Assembly (NCBI GenBank): GCA_027366525.1
Contig: DAHXKG010000002.1
Coordinates: 1-64,000 of the forward strand
Reading direction: 5' to 3'
Source: a candidate division FCPU426 bacterium
GTDB lineage: Bacteria > Oederibacteriota > Muellerivitia > Muellerivitales > DAHXKG01
DNA: 64,000 nt
Shown: positions 9,316 through 18,259 of the stretch, in pieces
How positions within the stretch are numbered: position 1 is the first letter of the stretch
How the letters are laid out: every line of letters starts with the position of its first letter
The notes under the pieces: model-generated
Databases searched by the model: none
What the model was told of the DNA's origin: nothing
What the model saw: only the letters and a program-made list of their open reading frames with translations
Translations under genes and position numbers: made by a program

Positions 9316-10446
9316 TTAAATTAATTTTTGATAAATACGATATTTTTTATAAATGGTGCCTCCCATGGCTTTTATCCCATCATTTATAAGGTGATTGTCC
9401 TCTAAAGTCCATGAAAGTTCTCCACCAAGTACATTCCGTTTTTTCCCTGTTTTAAGTGCTTCCAAGTACATGATTGCATCAACACCTTTTTTTCGATATT
9501 CAGGTAGGACCCCCATGGCAATCATACGCGTGTCATTGATTTTTCGACTGTACCAGAGAAATTTAATTAAGCCTGATAGGTTTAACTCCCCATTCATGTG
9601 AATAAGAGCTTGATTGACATCGGGCAATACAATATTACAGGCAATGGGTTTACCGTTTACTTCAGCAAATTGAATAAAGTCTGGCCAAGCGATAGGTTTG
9701 AATTTTTTAGCCGCATATTCAAATTCCTTGTCCGTCATGGGAACAAATCCCCAGTTTTTCTCCCAAGCTTTATTATAAATGTCCTTAAGATAAGCGGTGT
9801 CCCGGTCGAAGTGCTTCATATCCAAAGATCGTACAGTAATATTTTCTTTTTTCATTACATAAGCGGCAATGCGACTGATTCGTTCAGGTATTTCAGTACT
9901 CGCTTTTAAATACCAAGCGTATAAATCCTTGATTTTAGTCAACCCGTTTTTTTCTGCGAGTTGATGGTAATAAGGAGGATTATAGGTCATGGTTATTTTG
10001 GGTGGAGAATCATAGCCCTCTAAAAGGAAAGCCACTTCATCATTAAGTGATGGACTGGCGGGACCACGTAAAATTTGCATGCCTTGTTCTTTAACCCATG
10101 TTTCAACGGTTTTAAATAGCAAATTAGCGGCCTGGAAATCATCGGGACATTCAAAAAATCCAAACCATCCTGTTTTTTCATTGTGAACTTGATTGTGTAG
10201 ATCATCAATAATTCCTGAAATTCTTCCGACTGCACTTTTTTGTTCATCCATTAAAATAAAATTTTGTACTTTCGCATGTTCAAAAAATGGATTTTTTTTA
10301 GGGTTCAGAATACTTCGGTAATCATCCAAAAAAGGTGGCACCCAATTGGGGTCCTTTTTCCCGTTTTGTATGTAAATTTTCCAAGGGACATGTAAAAAAA
10401 TTTCAAGTTCTTTTGGAGACATAACGGGAACAATGGTGTAGGGCAT
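9316..10446 (-). CDS. GNAT-fold acyltransferase, candidate bacterial ceramide synthase (bCerS-like)
   Basis: 376 residues. The N-terminal part (FLHVPWKIY, then WVPPFLDDYRSILNPKKNPFFEH) and the AVGRISGIID, GWFGFFE and LRGPASPSLNDE stretches are typical of a conserved GNAT-like family with two acetyltransferase-fold halves; a second acyl-CoA-like loop, MGVLPEYRKKGVDA, lies near residue 315. It is 35 bases behind the serine-palmitoyltransferase-like gene on the same strand, with AAAGGA before its ATG. In Caulobacter the ceramide synthase that N-acylates the long-chain base was identified as a protein annotated as a GNAT acyltransferase and encoded near Spt. The assignment here rests on fold, length and neighbourhood; I cannot show the acyl donor. 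Confidence 0.6.
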   Translation of the reverse strand: MPYTIVPVMSPKELEIFLHVPWKIYIQNGKKDPNWVPPFLDDYRSILNPKKNPFFEHAKVQNFILMDEQKSAVGRISGIIDDLHNQVHNEKTGWFGFFECPDDFQAANLLFKTVETWVKEQGMQILRGPASPSLNDEVAFLLEGYDSPPKITMTYNPPYYHQLAEKNGLTKIKDLYAWYLKASTEIPERISRIAAYVMKKENITVRSLDMKHFDRDTAYLKDIYNKAWEKNWGFVPMTDKEFEYAAKKFKPIAWPDFIQFAEVNGKPIACNIVLPDVNQALIHMNGELNLSGLIKFLWYSRKINDTRMIAMGVLPEYRKKGVDAIMYLEALKTGKKRNVLGGELSWTLEDNHLINDGIKAMGGTIYKKYRIYQKLI

Positions 10447-10481
10447 AGCATTCCTTTCTCGAATCCTAGTTAGAAGAAAAA

Positions 10482-11666
10482 TTATTTAATAATATTTAAT
10501 TTTTTCCCAATTTTATAAAACTTGTCTAAAACAATATCTAATTGTTCATCAGTATGGGTAGCCGTATAACTAGTACGAATAAGAGCCATTCCTGGAGGAA
10601 CCGCAGGGCTAACAATTGGTGTTGCAAAAACTCCTTCTTCTCCCAGTTCTTTAGACATGATGAACGCTTTCGCATCTTCACCAACTAAAATAGGTATAAT
10701 AGGCGATTGAGTGGAACCGGTATTATAGCCCATATCTTCAAAGCCTTTTTTCATTTTTTGAGCAATAGCCCAAAGTCGTTGCCGTCGTTCAGGTTCTCTT
10801 TTAATAATTTCAAGCGATTTCAATACGGCCGCCACAGCGGAAGGGGGCATGCTTGCAGAAAAAATCATAGGTCGTGATACATGTTTAAGATAATCAATTA
10901 CTTTTCGCGATGATGCAATAAATCCACCAAGTGATGCAAAGGATTTACTGAAAGTTCCCATTACAATATCAACATCGTTTTGAAGTAAAAAGTGTTCACC
11001 AGTTCCCGAACCATGCTTTCCTAATACGCCTATGGTGTGGGCTTCATCGACCATTAATCGTGCGTTATATTTATTTTTTAACTGAACTAACGTCGGAAGA
11101 TTGCAGATTTCTCCGCCCATGCTGAAAATACCGTCAGTGACGATCAGCTTAGGAGTGTCATAATCTAAACGACTGAGGATGCTTTCAAGATTTTTAGGAT
11201 CATTGTGATCGTACTTAATTGTTTTAGCAAAGGAGAGCCGGCAGCCATCTACAATACTTGCATGATTTTCTCGATCAGAAAGGATAAAGTCGCCTCGGGA
11301 AGCGATCGTAGATAAAATTCCCAGATTCGATTGAAATCCTGTAGAGAAAACAAGCGCAGCTTCCTTATTAACAAACGACGCAAGCTGGATTTCAAGGGTT
11401 TCGTGTAAATCGAGGGTTCCATTTAGAAAACGAGAACCGGTACACCCGGAACCATATTTTTGTATTGCGGCAATCATAGCGGCTTTAACTTCAGGATGAT
11501 TCACTAACCCAAGATAATTGTTAGAGCCAACCATAATCATCCGTTTACCATTAACCGTAACTTCGGTATCTTGAGCAGAGGAGATAGCTCTAAAATAAAG
11601 ATACAAATCTTGAGATCGTACATCGTCGGCTGTAGTCCAGTGATTGGCTTTGTCAAATAAATCCAT
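10482..11666 (-). CDS. spt: Serine palmitoyltransferase-like alpha-oxoamine synthase
   Basis: 394 residues, fold type I PLP enzyme. NNYLGLVNHP (49-58), GSGCTGSRFLNGT (72-84), His135 in the ENHAS loop, the DEAH motif (207-210) and the PLP lysine Lys241 in GTFSKSFASLGGF are present. The GSG-TGSR-LNGT stretch and FSASMPPS resemble serine palmitoyltransferase more than the glycine C-acetyltransferase (Kbl) or BioF sisters. The reaction would join serine and an acyl thioester to give 3-keto-sphinganine. Flanked by a bCerS-like gene downstream and a reductase-like gene divergently upstream. BioF/Kbl activity is the alternative. Confidence 0.75.
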   Translation of the reverse strand: MDLFDKANHWTTADDVRSQDLYLYFRAISSAQDTEVTVNGKRMIMVGSNNYLGLVNHPEVKAAMIAAIQKYGSGCTGSRFLNGTLDLHETLEIQLASFVNKEAALVFSTGFQSNLGILSTIASRGDFILSDRENHASIVDGCRLSFAKTIKYDHNDPKNLESILSRLDYDTPKLIVTDGIFSMGGEICNLPTLVQLKNKYNARLMVDEAHTIGVLGKHGSGTGEHFLLQNDVDIVMGTFSKSFASLGGFIASSRKVIDYLKHVSRPMIFSASMPPSAVAAVLKSLEIIKREPERRQRLWAIAQKMKKGFEDMGYNTGSTQSPIIPILVGEDAKAFIMSKELGEEGVFATPIVSPAVPPGMALIRTSYTATHTDEQLDIVLDKFYKIGKKLNIIK

Positions 11667-11706
11667 TATTTATCGCCCCTGTAATGTATAGTTTTTAAAT
11701 TTTTAT

Positions 11707-11734
11707 TTGCCATAAAAGTTTGCCGTATTATAAA
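11707..11734 (+). promoter_or_regulatory. Possible promoter in the spt / epimerase divergent spacer
   Basis: TTGCCA (11707-11712), 16 bases, then TATAAA (11729-11734). A perfect TATAAT also stands at 11747-11752 without a well spaced -35. The 132-base spacer must serve both divergent genes. Confidence 0.35.
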
Positions 11735-11798
11735 ATATGGTCCCAATATAATCAAACATTTTACCAATTTATTTGAGAAGTTGAATTATGATGTATTT

Positions 11799-12788
11799 AT
11801 GAAACCTTTAGTACTAATAACAGGAGCAAGTGGATTTGTTGGAAGTCATTTAACACGAGAACTTCTTAAAAAGAAATGGAATGTTAGATTACTTTTGAGA
11901 GAAAACAGCACGATTCCAGTTTTAAATTCCTCAAATTCCAATGTTGAAATTATCCGCGGCGATATCAGAAATCAAGATGAAGTGGAGCAAGCTGTTAACG
12001 GCGTTCATTACATTTTTCATTTAGCAGCAGTTCTAAAAGGGAAAAATCTTTCTGATTTTAAGCGTGTCAATGTCGAAGGCACTAAAAATTTATGTCGTGC
12101 ATTTGCAAAAAATAAAAATGCCAAACGATTTGTCTACATCAGCTCTTTGGCCGCTGCAGGGCCCGCCACAGGTTCTACGCCATTAACGGAGAACGATTTT
12201 GGTTCGCCCATTAGTTTTTACGGACAAACAAAATGGTTGGGCGAACAAATAGTGCTTTCCTATAGAAACGAATTTGCATCCGTTATATTACGGCCGGGCA
12301 TTGTTTATGGTCCTTATGAAAAAGATTTTTTTAATTTTTTTAAAATGATGAAATGGGGAATTGTGTTTTTACCGGGTAATGGAGAACAACGTGTCAGTGT
12401 GGTTTTTATTGATGATTTAATAAGAGCTATTGTAAAAGTAACTCAAGCTTCATCCGCCATGAATCAAATTTTTTTCATCGCGGAAAATCGAACGTATACA
12501 TGGAATGAAATTATTCAACAATTGGGTAGAGTCATGAATCGTAAATATATCGTTTGTAAAATACCGTGGAAGGCTGTAACGATGTTAGCTTTAATTTCAG
12601 AACAGTGGAGTCAAATCACTAAAAAAGCGGGTCTGCTCAATTTGGATAAAATCAAAGAAGCTCGAGCTTCGGCGTGGATTGGTAACCCAGAAAAGATGAA
12701 AAAATTACTGTCATTTCAATGTGAAATCGACTTGAATCAAGGATTGAGTGAAACGTTGATTTTTTATCAACAAGCCAAATGGATATAA
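11799..12788 (+). CDS. cerR: NAD-dependent epimerase/dehydratase-family reductase, candidate ceramide reductase
   Basis: 329 residues from the ATG at 11799. An in-frame TTG at 11781 adds six residues, but GAGAAG abuts it directly, and the Rossmann strand begins at the ATG. It is an extended short-chain dehydrogenase: LITGASGFVGSHL (glycines 9, 12, 15), HLAAV, the Ser-Ser loop YISSLAAAGP, and the catalytic YGQTK pair Tyr141 and Lys145, then LRPGIVYGP. In the Caulobacter ceramide pathway a member of this superfamily, CerR, reduces the keto group after N-acylation. The position opposite spt supports that role. A sugar epimerase or hydroxysteroid-dehydrogenase-like role cannot be excluded from sequence alone. 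Confidence 0.6.
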   Translation: MKPLVLITGASGFVGSHLTRELLKKKWNVRLLLRENSTIPVLNSSNSNVEIIRGDIRNQDEVEQAVNGVHYIFHLAAVLKGKNLSDFKRVNVEGTKNLCRAFAKNKNAKRFVYISSLAAAGPATGSTPLTENDFGSPISFYGQTKWLGEQIVLSYRNEFASVILRPGIVYGPYEKDFFNFFKMMKWGIVFLPGNGEQRVSVVFIDDLIRAIVKVTQASSAMNQIFFIAENRTYTWNEIIQQLGRVMNRKYIVCKIPWKAVTMLALISEQWSQITKKAGLLNLDKIKEARASAWIGNPEKMKKLLSFQCEIDLNQGLSETLIFYQQAKWI

Positions 12789-12812
12789 TTCATCAGGTAT
12801 GAAAGGGAAACA

Positions 12813-13844
12813 ATGGTTAAAAGACAAGCAATAGTAACATGGATTTTGTTGTTAATTTTATTATTTGAATTCAAAATCGGAGCGGCCCAAGAGAATGCCA
12901 TGCAATTAATTCCGCAAAAATATTTCTTGACTAATATTAGGGTGAAAAATGCAGTTGGTAAGCAGTCGAGTCATTTACTTTTATTTTCACATTTCAAACA
13001 GAGTTTGAATAAGGAGTATTTATTTTTGATTTTGCGAAAATTGAATTTTCAAAAAACACGACTTTCCAAAAGGAAAAATCTTTTAGAAATTTGCTCATAT
13101 AATTCATATTTAAATCGGTATCAAATTGGCTATCAGGAAAATGGATCTGAAATCAAATGGATTCAAATTTTCAAAAATAGCATGACCCCTTTTTTGCTTG
13201 TTGAAAGAGTAAGACGCGATAATCAAATTCGTTGGGAAATTATTGAAGATATTCACGATAAATTTTCTCGAATTTTAAAAACGCCTTGGGGCATTAAAGA
13301 CGCAACAATCCTTTATACTTATAAAAATCCAAAAATTTCGTTTATAATCAACAATACCCACCATACGTATCAATGGAATCCGAAATACATGGAATTTAAA
13401 GCATTGTGGAAAGTAAAACGGTTAGTTTGGCGGACTCCGGTACCAGTTAAAAAATCGACCCATTCGAACATCCGCGTGGTTTCAAAGCCATTGAACAAAT
13501 CAGAGCGGACTAAAATGAAAATGTCTGATTGGGGACTCATTCCGTTGATTTCACCATCACTTAAACAGGCGTTTATTCAATTATTGAAACAAATTCCTAA
13601 AACCGTTCGAAGTCATCAAACTATTTTATTGGGTAAGGATGCCAATCACTTTTTTTATTTGGCGCAAAAAAAACAGTTATCAACGTTGGAATTTATTCGA
13701 TTACGCGAGATTTATTTGACAAATGTGGCGCAAGCTTTTTGGGAAACAGGTGATCGGAACAATGCTGAGTTTTATCTGAATTTAGTATTAAAAGCACATC
13801 CGAATTTTCAGCCGGCACTCCAGCTAAGGAGCAAATTAAAATGA
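12813..13844 (+). CDS. Exported protein of unknown function with a C-terminal TPR-like helix pair
   Basis: 343 residues, ATG preceded by AAAGGGA. A signal peptide is visible (hydrophobic 8-23, ending near GAA-Q). The middle is rich in Lys, Trp and beta-prone stretches with no motif I recognise. The last 40 residues (AQAFWETGDRNNAEFYLNLV onward) look like one TPR unit. It follows the reductase by 24 bases and may be cotranscribed with it, which would tie it to envelope lipid work, but that is only positional. Confidence 0.65.
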   Translation: MVKRQAIVTWILLLILLFEFKIGAAQENAMQLIPQKYFLTNIRVKNAVGKQSSHLLLFSHFKQSLNKEYLFLILRKLNFQKTRLSKRKNLLEICSYNSYLNRYQIGYQENGSEIKWIQIFKNSMTPFLLVERVRRDNQIRWEIIEDIHDKFSRILKTPWGIKDATILYTYKNPKISFIINNTHHTYQWNPKYMEFKALWKVKRLVWRTPVPVKKSTHSNIRVVSKPLNKSERTKMKMSDWGLIPLISPSLKQAFIQLLKQIPKTVRSHQTILLGKDANHFFYLAQKKQLSTLEFIRLREIYLTNVAQAFWETGDRNNAEFYLNLVLKAHPNFQPALQLRSKLK

Positions 13845-13859
13845 AAGAAAACCTACCAC

Positions 13860-13942
13860 TGGTGCCGGAGGCGGGACTCGAACCCGCACGGTCTCCCATA
13901 CGCACCTCAAGCGTACGTGTCTGCCAGTTCCACCACTCCGGC
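13860..13942 (-). tRNA. tRNA-Leu (GAG anticodon), CCA encoded
   Basis: Read on the minus strand, the acceptor arm GCCGGAG (13942-13936) pairs with CTCCGGC, followed by an encoded CCA at 13860-13862. The D-arm has TGGTGGAACTGGCAGACA-type sequence, the anticodon stem TACGC/GCGTA encloses loop TTGAGGT (anticodon GAG), there is a long class-II variable arm as expected for leucine, and the T-arm is GCGGGTTCGAGTCCCGC. It reads CUC/CUU codons. Confidence 0.95.
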
Positions 13943-14020
13943 TTTTAATTTTGAAAAAATTATTATACTTTGAGATGGAAGAATGTCAACCGAAGTACAT
14001 CTCTCAAAATTGAATACAAT

Positions 14021-16396
14021 ATGATAAAAAAAATTTATCAATTTATAGTGGAACAAAAATTTTTTTTTGCGGCATGCATTTTTTTAACATTTTTATTGTA
14101 TGTTCCGGGGTCAATATGGCGGCCAAACTTGGAGATGATCAAGAATTGTTCTTGGAATTTCAAAAAAATGCCGATCCGTTTTTTGAAGGAAAAATATCCA
14201 ATCGTTTTTTTTATCCCACTCTGCGTGGGAATTTTAGGGTGGGCCAACGCAATAGGAAAATTGTTCTTTGGAAAATTCAAAGTAAGCTATCAATATATCC
14301 TGGGTTTTTTTGTATCAATTGTTCTCATTGCGACAGTGGTTTTTTCACTCGCAGTGAATGAAATATTTTATCCTGAAATTATAATTTTGTTTTTTATACC
14401 ATTTTTCAAAGAGGGATGGCGTTTATTCAAGATCATTTTCTGTCAGCTGCGACAGTATAAAAATAAAATAAACGGTTTAATTGGGTTGAGCAGTTTGATG
14501 ATGGTGTTTTGGCTTTTTGAATTTTTCTCGCCACCAATTATTTGGGATGCAGTTTTAGATCATTTCCGATTTGCGGAAGAAGTGGTTCGATTGCATTTTT
14601 TACCCCTGCATTGGGTCAATGATACCGGTGATATGCCCAAAATTATGGAAAGCGTTTTAGCTGCTTTTTGGAGCCTAGGACAAGAAGCGCTTTCAAAATT
14701 TTCATTGATACTGGACTGGTTTCTAATTTTAGGGGCGTTTTTTTTATTCTTTAAGCAACACCTTAAAAGAACTCAATTAGCATTTTTTATTTTTTTATCC
14801 ATACCCTTTTTCCTAGCCATTTTTTCGTGGGGTTATAATGAAAGCTTTTTAGCGAGTTTCGAGTTTTTGTCTTTTATTTGTTTTGTTAATTTTTTGGAAA
14901 CGGATATTGCGGAATGGGCCAATGCGGGTTTTTTATTTTTAGGAACGGCTTTTGGTATTAAGTATACAGCACTTTTTGCAGGGTTATCGGTGATTGGATT
15001 ATTGGGATTTGAACAATTAGTTCGAAAGAAAAAAATTCATTGGAAGTGGCAATGGATAATCTGGTTTTTATTTCCCTGCCTCGGTTGGTATTTGAGAAAT
15101 TTTTTAGCCACGCGCGATCCAGTCTATCCCTTGGGAACATTTATTTTTGGTAATGTGGGAAATTATACGTTTCATTCTGAATTAAATCTCTGGAAAGATA
15201 CGGGTTCAAATATTTCGTTTAACATTAAAAAGTTTTTGGAACATATTGGAACCAATTTTTTTACACCCTTTGATGCTTTAAATGCACCATGGTCTCCGCT
15301 TATTTTAATGTCTCTACCTTGGTGGGGAAGTGTTTTTAGAAAAATACGGATGCAACGTTACTTAATTTTGAGTTTAATTTTTCTTGTCTTTTGGGGCAAC
15401 TTTTGTTCAACACTACGTCATGCATCGGGATTAACCATTCTTTTATTAGGATTTTCAGTTTTAGGATGGCAGGTTGCTTTTAAAAAAGAAAAAATAAAAT
15501 CCAAAATACTTTTTGGATTGGCATGGTTATTTTCTGCCTTTTTACTTTTAGGAGCACAAATAACATCAACAGTTCCATATGCGAGTGCATTGGGCCTCCA
15601 AAATCCATTGCTTCAGTTAAAAAAGAATTATTATTTTAATGGAGATACGTTTGCCGCTTATCATTGGATTATGTCCCACTCAGGCCCCCATGCTAAAGTT
15701 GCTGTTTTTTCAACGATTCAAGCATATCCACTGCATAGAATTGCGTATACGGATTTTTTTTGGAGACAACCCTTATTTTTAAGGTGGGCCTCTCATTGCT
15801 CAACGGCACACCAGTTTTCGAACAAATTGCGCGAGAAGGGAATACGGTTTTTACTTTATGAGCGTCAGGAATCAATTTGGATGTATCAACGTAATAAACA
15901 TTTTAAATTAACTCATCTACCCCGCGCACAGTATATTCGTTTCTTTCGATATTATGTTCGACCAGTTAAAATTTATGAAAACACAACCGTTTATCGAATT
16001 TGCTATCATAAAGCTACACATCCGATATCATTAATTGATCTACCAGGACTGGAAGAACCGTATCTGTCTTCAATTCAAATCAATATCCACAAAGGTTATT
16101 GGAATTTAGCTGAAAATGAGGTTAACCAATTTAATCATACATTCCATGACGTAGCATATTTTTGGTATGAAAAAGCATGGATCGAATTCTATTTTCATCA
16201 CTATAAACGGTCAATTAAGGATGGCAGAAGGTCAGTTTTTTTAGGATTGAATAGTTTGAAGTTATACGCCATAATGAGCATGGATGAAGAGCAATTAGGG
16301 CATCTTAAAAAAAGCATAAGATGGAAACAAAAATTTTTTAATCGGCAACAATGGCTTCGGCAAGTCATTGCTCAAGGAATGAAGAGCGAAAATTGA
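14021..16396 (+). CDS. Large polytopic membrane protein, GT-C (GT39/ArnT-like) fold, with soluble C-terminus
   Basis: 791 residues from the ATG at 14021; an in-frame TTG at 13970 lies close to the tRNA and lacks a ribosome site. There are about 11-13 hydrophobic spans to residue 540. After span 4 comes IIWDAVLDHFRFAEE with the Asp and His expected in the first external loop of GT-C enzymes, and later DPVYPLG, typical of lipid-phosphate-sugar dependent transferases. The last 250 residues are soluble, with HxxR-rich segments and helix pairs near the end that resemble TPR. It probably moves a sugar from a polyprenyl-phosphate donor at the outer face of the inner membrane. The acceptor is unknown. 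Confidence 0.65.
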   Translation: MIKKIYQFIVEQKFFFAACIFLTFLLYVPGSIWRPNLEMIKNCSWNFKKMPIRFLKEKYPIVFFIPLCVGILGWANAIGKLFFGKFKVSYQYILGFFVSIVLIATVVFSLAVNEIFYPEIIILFFIPFFKEGWRLFKIIFCQLRQYKNKINGLIGLSSLMMVFWLFEFFSPPIIWDAVLDHFRFAEEVVRLHFLPLHWVNDTGDMPKIMESVLAAFWSLGQEALSKFSLILDWFLILGAFFLFFKQHLKRTQLAFFIFLSIPFFLAIFSWGYNESFLASFEFLSFICFVNFLETDIAEWANAGFLFLGTAFGIKYTALFAGLSVIGLLGFEQLVRKKKIHWKWQWIIWFLFPCLGWYLRNFLATRDPVYPLGTFIFGNVGNYTFHSELNLWKDTGSNISFNIKKFLEHIGTNFFTPFDALNAPWSPLILMSLPWWGSVFRKIRMQRYLILSLIFLVFWGNFCSTLRHASGLTILLLGFSVLGWQVAFKKEKIKSKILFGLAWLFSAFLLLGAQITSTVPYASALGLQNPLLQLKKNYYFNGDTFAAYHWIMSHSGPHAKVAVFSTIQAYPLHRIAYTDFFWRQPLFLRWASHCSTAHQFSNKLREKGIRFLLYERQESIWMYQRNKHFKLTHLPRAQYIRFFRYYVRPVKIYENTTVYRICYHKATHPISLIDLPGLEEPYLSSIQINIHKGYWNLAENEVNQFNHTFHDVAYFWYEKAWIEFYFHHYKRSIKDGRRSVFLGLNSLKLYAIMSMDEEQLGHLKKSIRWKQKFFNRQQWLRQVIAQGMKSEN

Positions 16397-16749
16397 AAAA
16401 ATTTTTAATGTTAATAGGGTTAAGCGTTTTGGTTTTGATGGCGTCAAACGTGTATGCACAAGTGGTATCCTCCTTTACGATTAGCGAAAATGTATTTATT
16501 CCTGCGCAGGAAGGCACAGTCAGTATTAATTTTACACCGACACAAGGTGGTGCAGGACAGTTGTATTTATATAATGCAGCGGGAGAGTTGATACGAAGTT
16601 GGAATCTTGGTGTACTTTCAGCTGCACCACAGTCAATTTCATGGAATGGAAGGAATGCACAAAACCAATTAGTTGCTAGTGGAATTTATTTTTTTTATTT
16701 GGAATTACCGTTGGGGTCCGTTCAAAAAGATTTATTAGTTGTGCGTTAA
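16393..16749 (+). CDS. Small secreted protein made of a single FlgD-like Ig domain
   Basis: About 118 residues. The TTG at 16393 shares TTGA with the stop of the upstream gene, implying coupling; the first ATG is at 16408. A signal peptide (KKFLMLIGLSVLVLMASNVYAQ region) is followed by one beta-sandwich: VSINFTP, GQLYLYNAAGELIR, ISWNGRNAQNQLVASGIYFF and a final KDLLVVR. That is the FlgD-Ig pattern also used as the C-terminal tail of proteins in lineages with PorV-type secretion. Here it stands alone without a cargo domain. Confidence 0.8.
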   Translation: MKKFLMLIGLSVLVLMASNVYAQVVSSFTISENVFIPAQEGTVSINFTPTQGGAGQLYLYNAAGELIRSWNLGVLSAAPQSISWNGRNAQNQLVASGIYFFYLELPLGSVQKDLLVVR

Positions 16750-16753
16750 ATAG

Positions 16754-18073
16754 CTACTTTTGATAATAAAGTAACGAATTTAGATTAAATCGACACTCCG
16801 TGGCAATTTGAAAGGGAGCTATTTTTTTTTCTTGACGTAAAGTATATAAAGCAGGAACAATTTTGTCACGAAGAGCTTCTGGAGAAACCGGGTTAATATA
16901 AATTTTAGTTCCGCCTTCAAAACCAGCTTGATTGATAGTTCTCCATTTGATCAAGACATGCCAAGGCATGACGCTTAATGCATCTTTAGGCGAAAAATAC
17001 CATTCTTCATTGCATGGAATCGCAGTGCCCATTGCAGCATGGCAGGCATGTAAAATATCTGAAAACCCACGTATTTCATTATCTGTATGTTCTTCGGGGC
17101 GAGCATGGGTACTTTTAGAATAAATAGCTAATGTTGGATAACGGTGTCCAATTTCTGAAAGTGCAATTGCGTAATCATTTTCAGCAAAGACCAAATTATG
17201 GAAAATTGAAAAATTAATAATGGCATCATTATATATATTTGGATTTTTATTTACGAGCGAGCATTCTAATTCAACAGAGGAACCCCATTCATCAATTCCA
17301 ACAAGCTGTTTATGCAGATGATTAAAAGAAGCGCCGGCAGGCTTTAACCAATTTTGAAAAATGGTGACATATCGGACATAACGATTATTTTCATAAATAT
17401 CGACCATGGCATCAATGGTGAATTTAATAAATTGATAGTGCTCTTCAGGACTAAGATTTCCAGACGATAGAAGCTGGTCATCAAAATCTGCCTCAGGGGC
17501 ATAATGTTTTCCAACAATGATTAATTCATGTGATCCTCCAAAAAATGCATCGGCAATGGAGAGTTTTTCATCGATCGGAAGATTGGCAATTTCTTTTTCC
17601 GTTTTATTACCTAATTTTAATTTAGTATCAACCATTTGAATCACATGTTGGTATCCTTCAGGGAGGGATAGATACGATTCTTTCCACTGCTGTTGCAACG
17701 AAGTTAATTTATATCCATAATTTTTAGACCAATAAGCATAGGTTATAATTTCAAAAAGATTTCCAATTCGCCGGAAAAGGACATTGCCGTTTTTAATTTC
17801 ACAAGCGGGAAGGTGGACTTGTTTTTCAATAGCATGATGAGGAAGAGTGATAAGCCGAGATTTTTCAGGAGGTGTTTTAAAATAATTAGCGGCACAAAAA
17901 TCGCAATAATTTTCAATGGGGGTTGCGATGAGTTTTTGCTTGGGACGATCAAAAGTTTCTTGGGGCCGATGTGCACGTCCCGGAACGGTCCAAACTTCTG
18001 TTCCCGAAAGCGGATTTTTATGTTTTAATGTTCCATCGGGCATCGTAACGTAGAGATTGTTGAAGTTCGACAT
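16754..18073 (-). CDS. GalT-like HIT-superfamily nucleotidyltransferase (DUF4921-like)
   Basis: 439 residues. An HLHKQ motif within GASFNHLHKQLVGI is the HIT-type nucleotidyl-transfer site of galactose-1-phosphate uridylyltransferases, and an N-terminal YCDFCAANYF pair of cysteines suits a zinc site. A second C-terminal half has PWHVLIKW, like the second GalT repeat. The architecture matches the DUF4921/GalT-like group rather than classic GalT. The likely role is NMP transfer between a sugar phosphate and a nucleotide sugar; the actual sugar is unknown. It ends four bases from the convergent FlgD-Ig gene. Confidence 0.65.
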   Translation of the reverse strand: MSNFNNLYVTMPDGTLKHKNPLSGTEVWTVPGRAHRPQETFDRPKQKLIATPIENYCDFCAANYFKTPPEKSRLITLPHHAIEKQVHLPACEIKNGNVLFRRIGNLFEIITYAYWSKNYGYKLTSLQQQWKESYLSLPEGYQHVIQMVDTKLKLGNKTEKEIANLPIDEKLSIADAFFGGSHELIIVGKHYAPEADFDDQLLSSGNLSPEEHYQFIKFTIDAMVDIYENNRYVRYVTIFQNWLKPAGASFNHLHKQLVGIDEWGSSVELECSLVNKNPNIYNDAIINFSIFHNLVFAENDYAIALSEIGHRYPTLAIYSKSTHARPEEHTDNEIRGFSDILHACHAAMGTAIPCNEEWYFSPKDALSVMPWHVLIKWRTINQAGFEGGTKIYINPVSPEALRDKIVPALYTLRQEKKIAPFQIATECRFNLNSLLYYQK

Positions 18074-18164
18074 GACCCACCTTGAAATTCTATTTTTAAA
18101 AATATTATTATATACCTTTGGTTAGAACTACAAAAATATTTTTGATTTTTCTTTTAAATGTAAA

Positions 18165-18208
18165 TTACACTTTAATTTTTTGAAAGTGTAAAACTATGTT
18201 AATATATA
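18165..18208 (+). promoter_or_regulatory. Perfect 9-bp palindrome overlapping a promoter for the metallophosphoesterase-like gene
   Basis: TTACACTTT (18165-18173) and AAAGTGTAA (18183-18191) form a perfect inverted repeat with a 9-base spacer. The right arm contains part of TTGAAA (18180-18185), which is followed after 17 bases by TATATA (18203-18208). The site lies between divergent genes and looks like an operator placed over a -35 box. A hairpin role is also possible. Confidence 0.5.
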
Positions 18209-18259
18209 TATGAATGTTGTTCAAAAATGATTTAACAATTGAAAGCTACGGGAGACATC

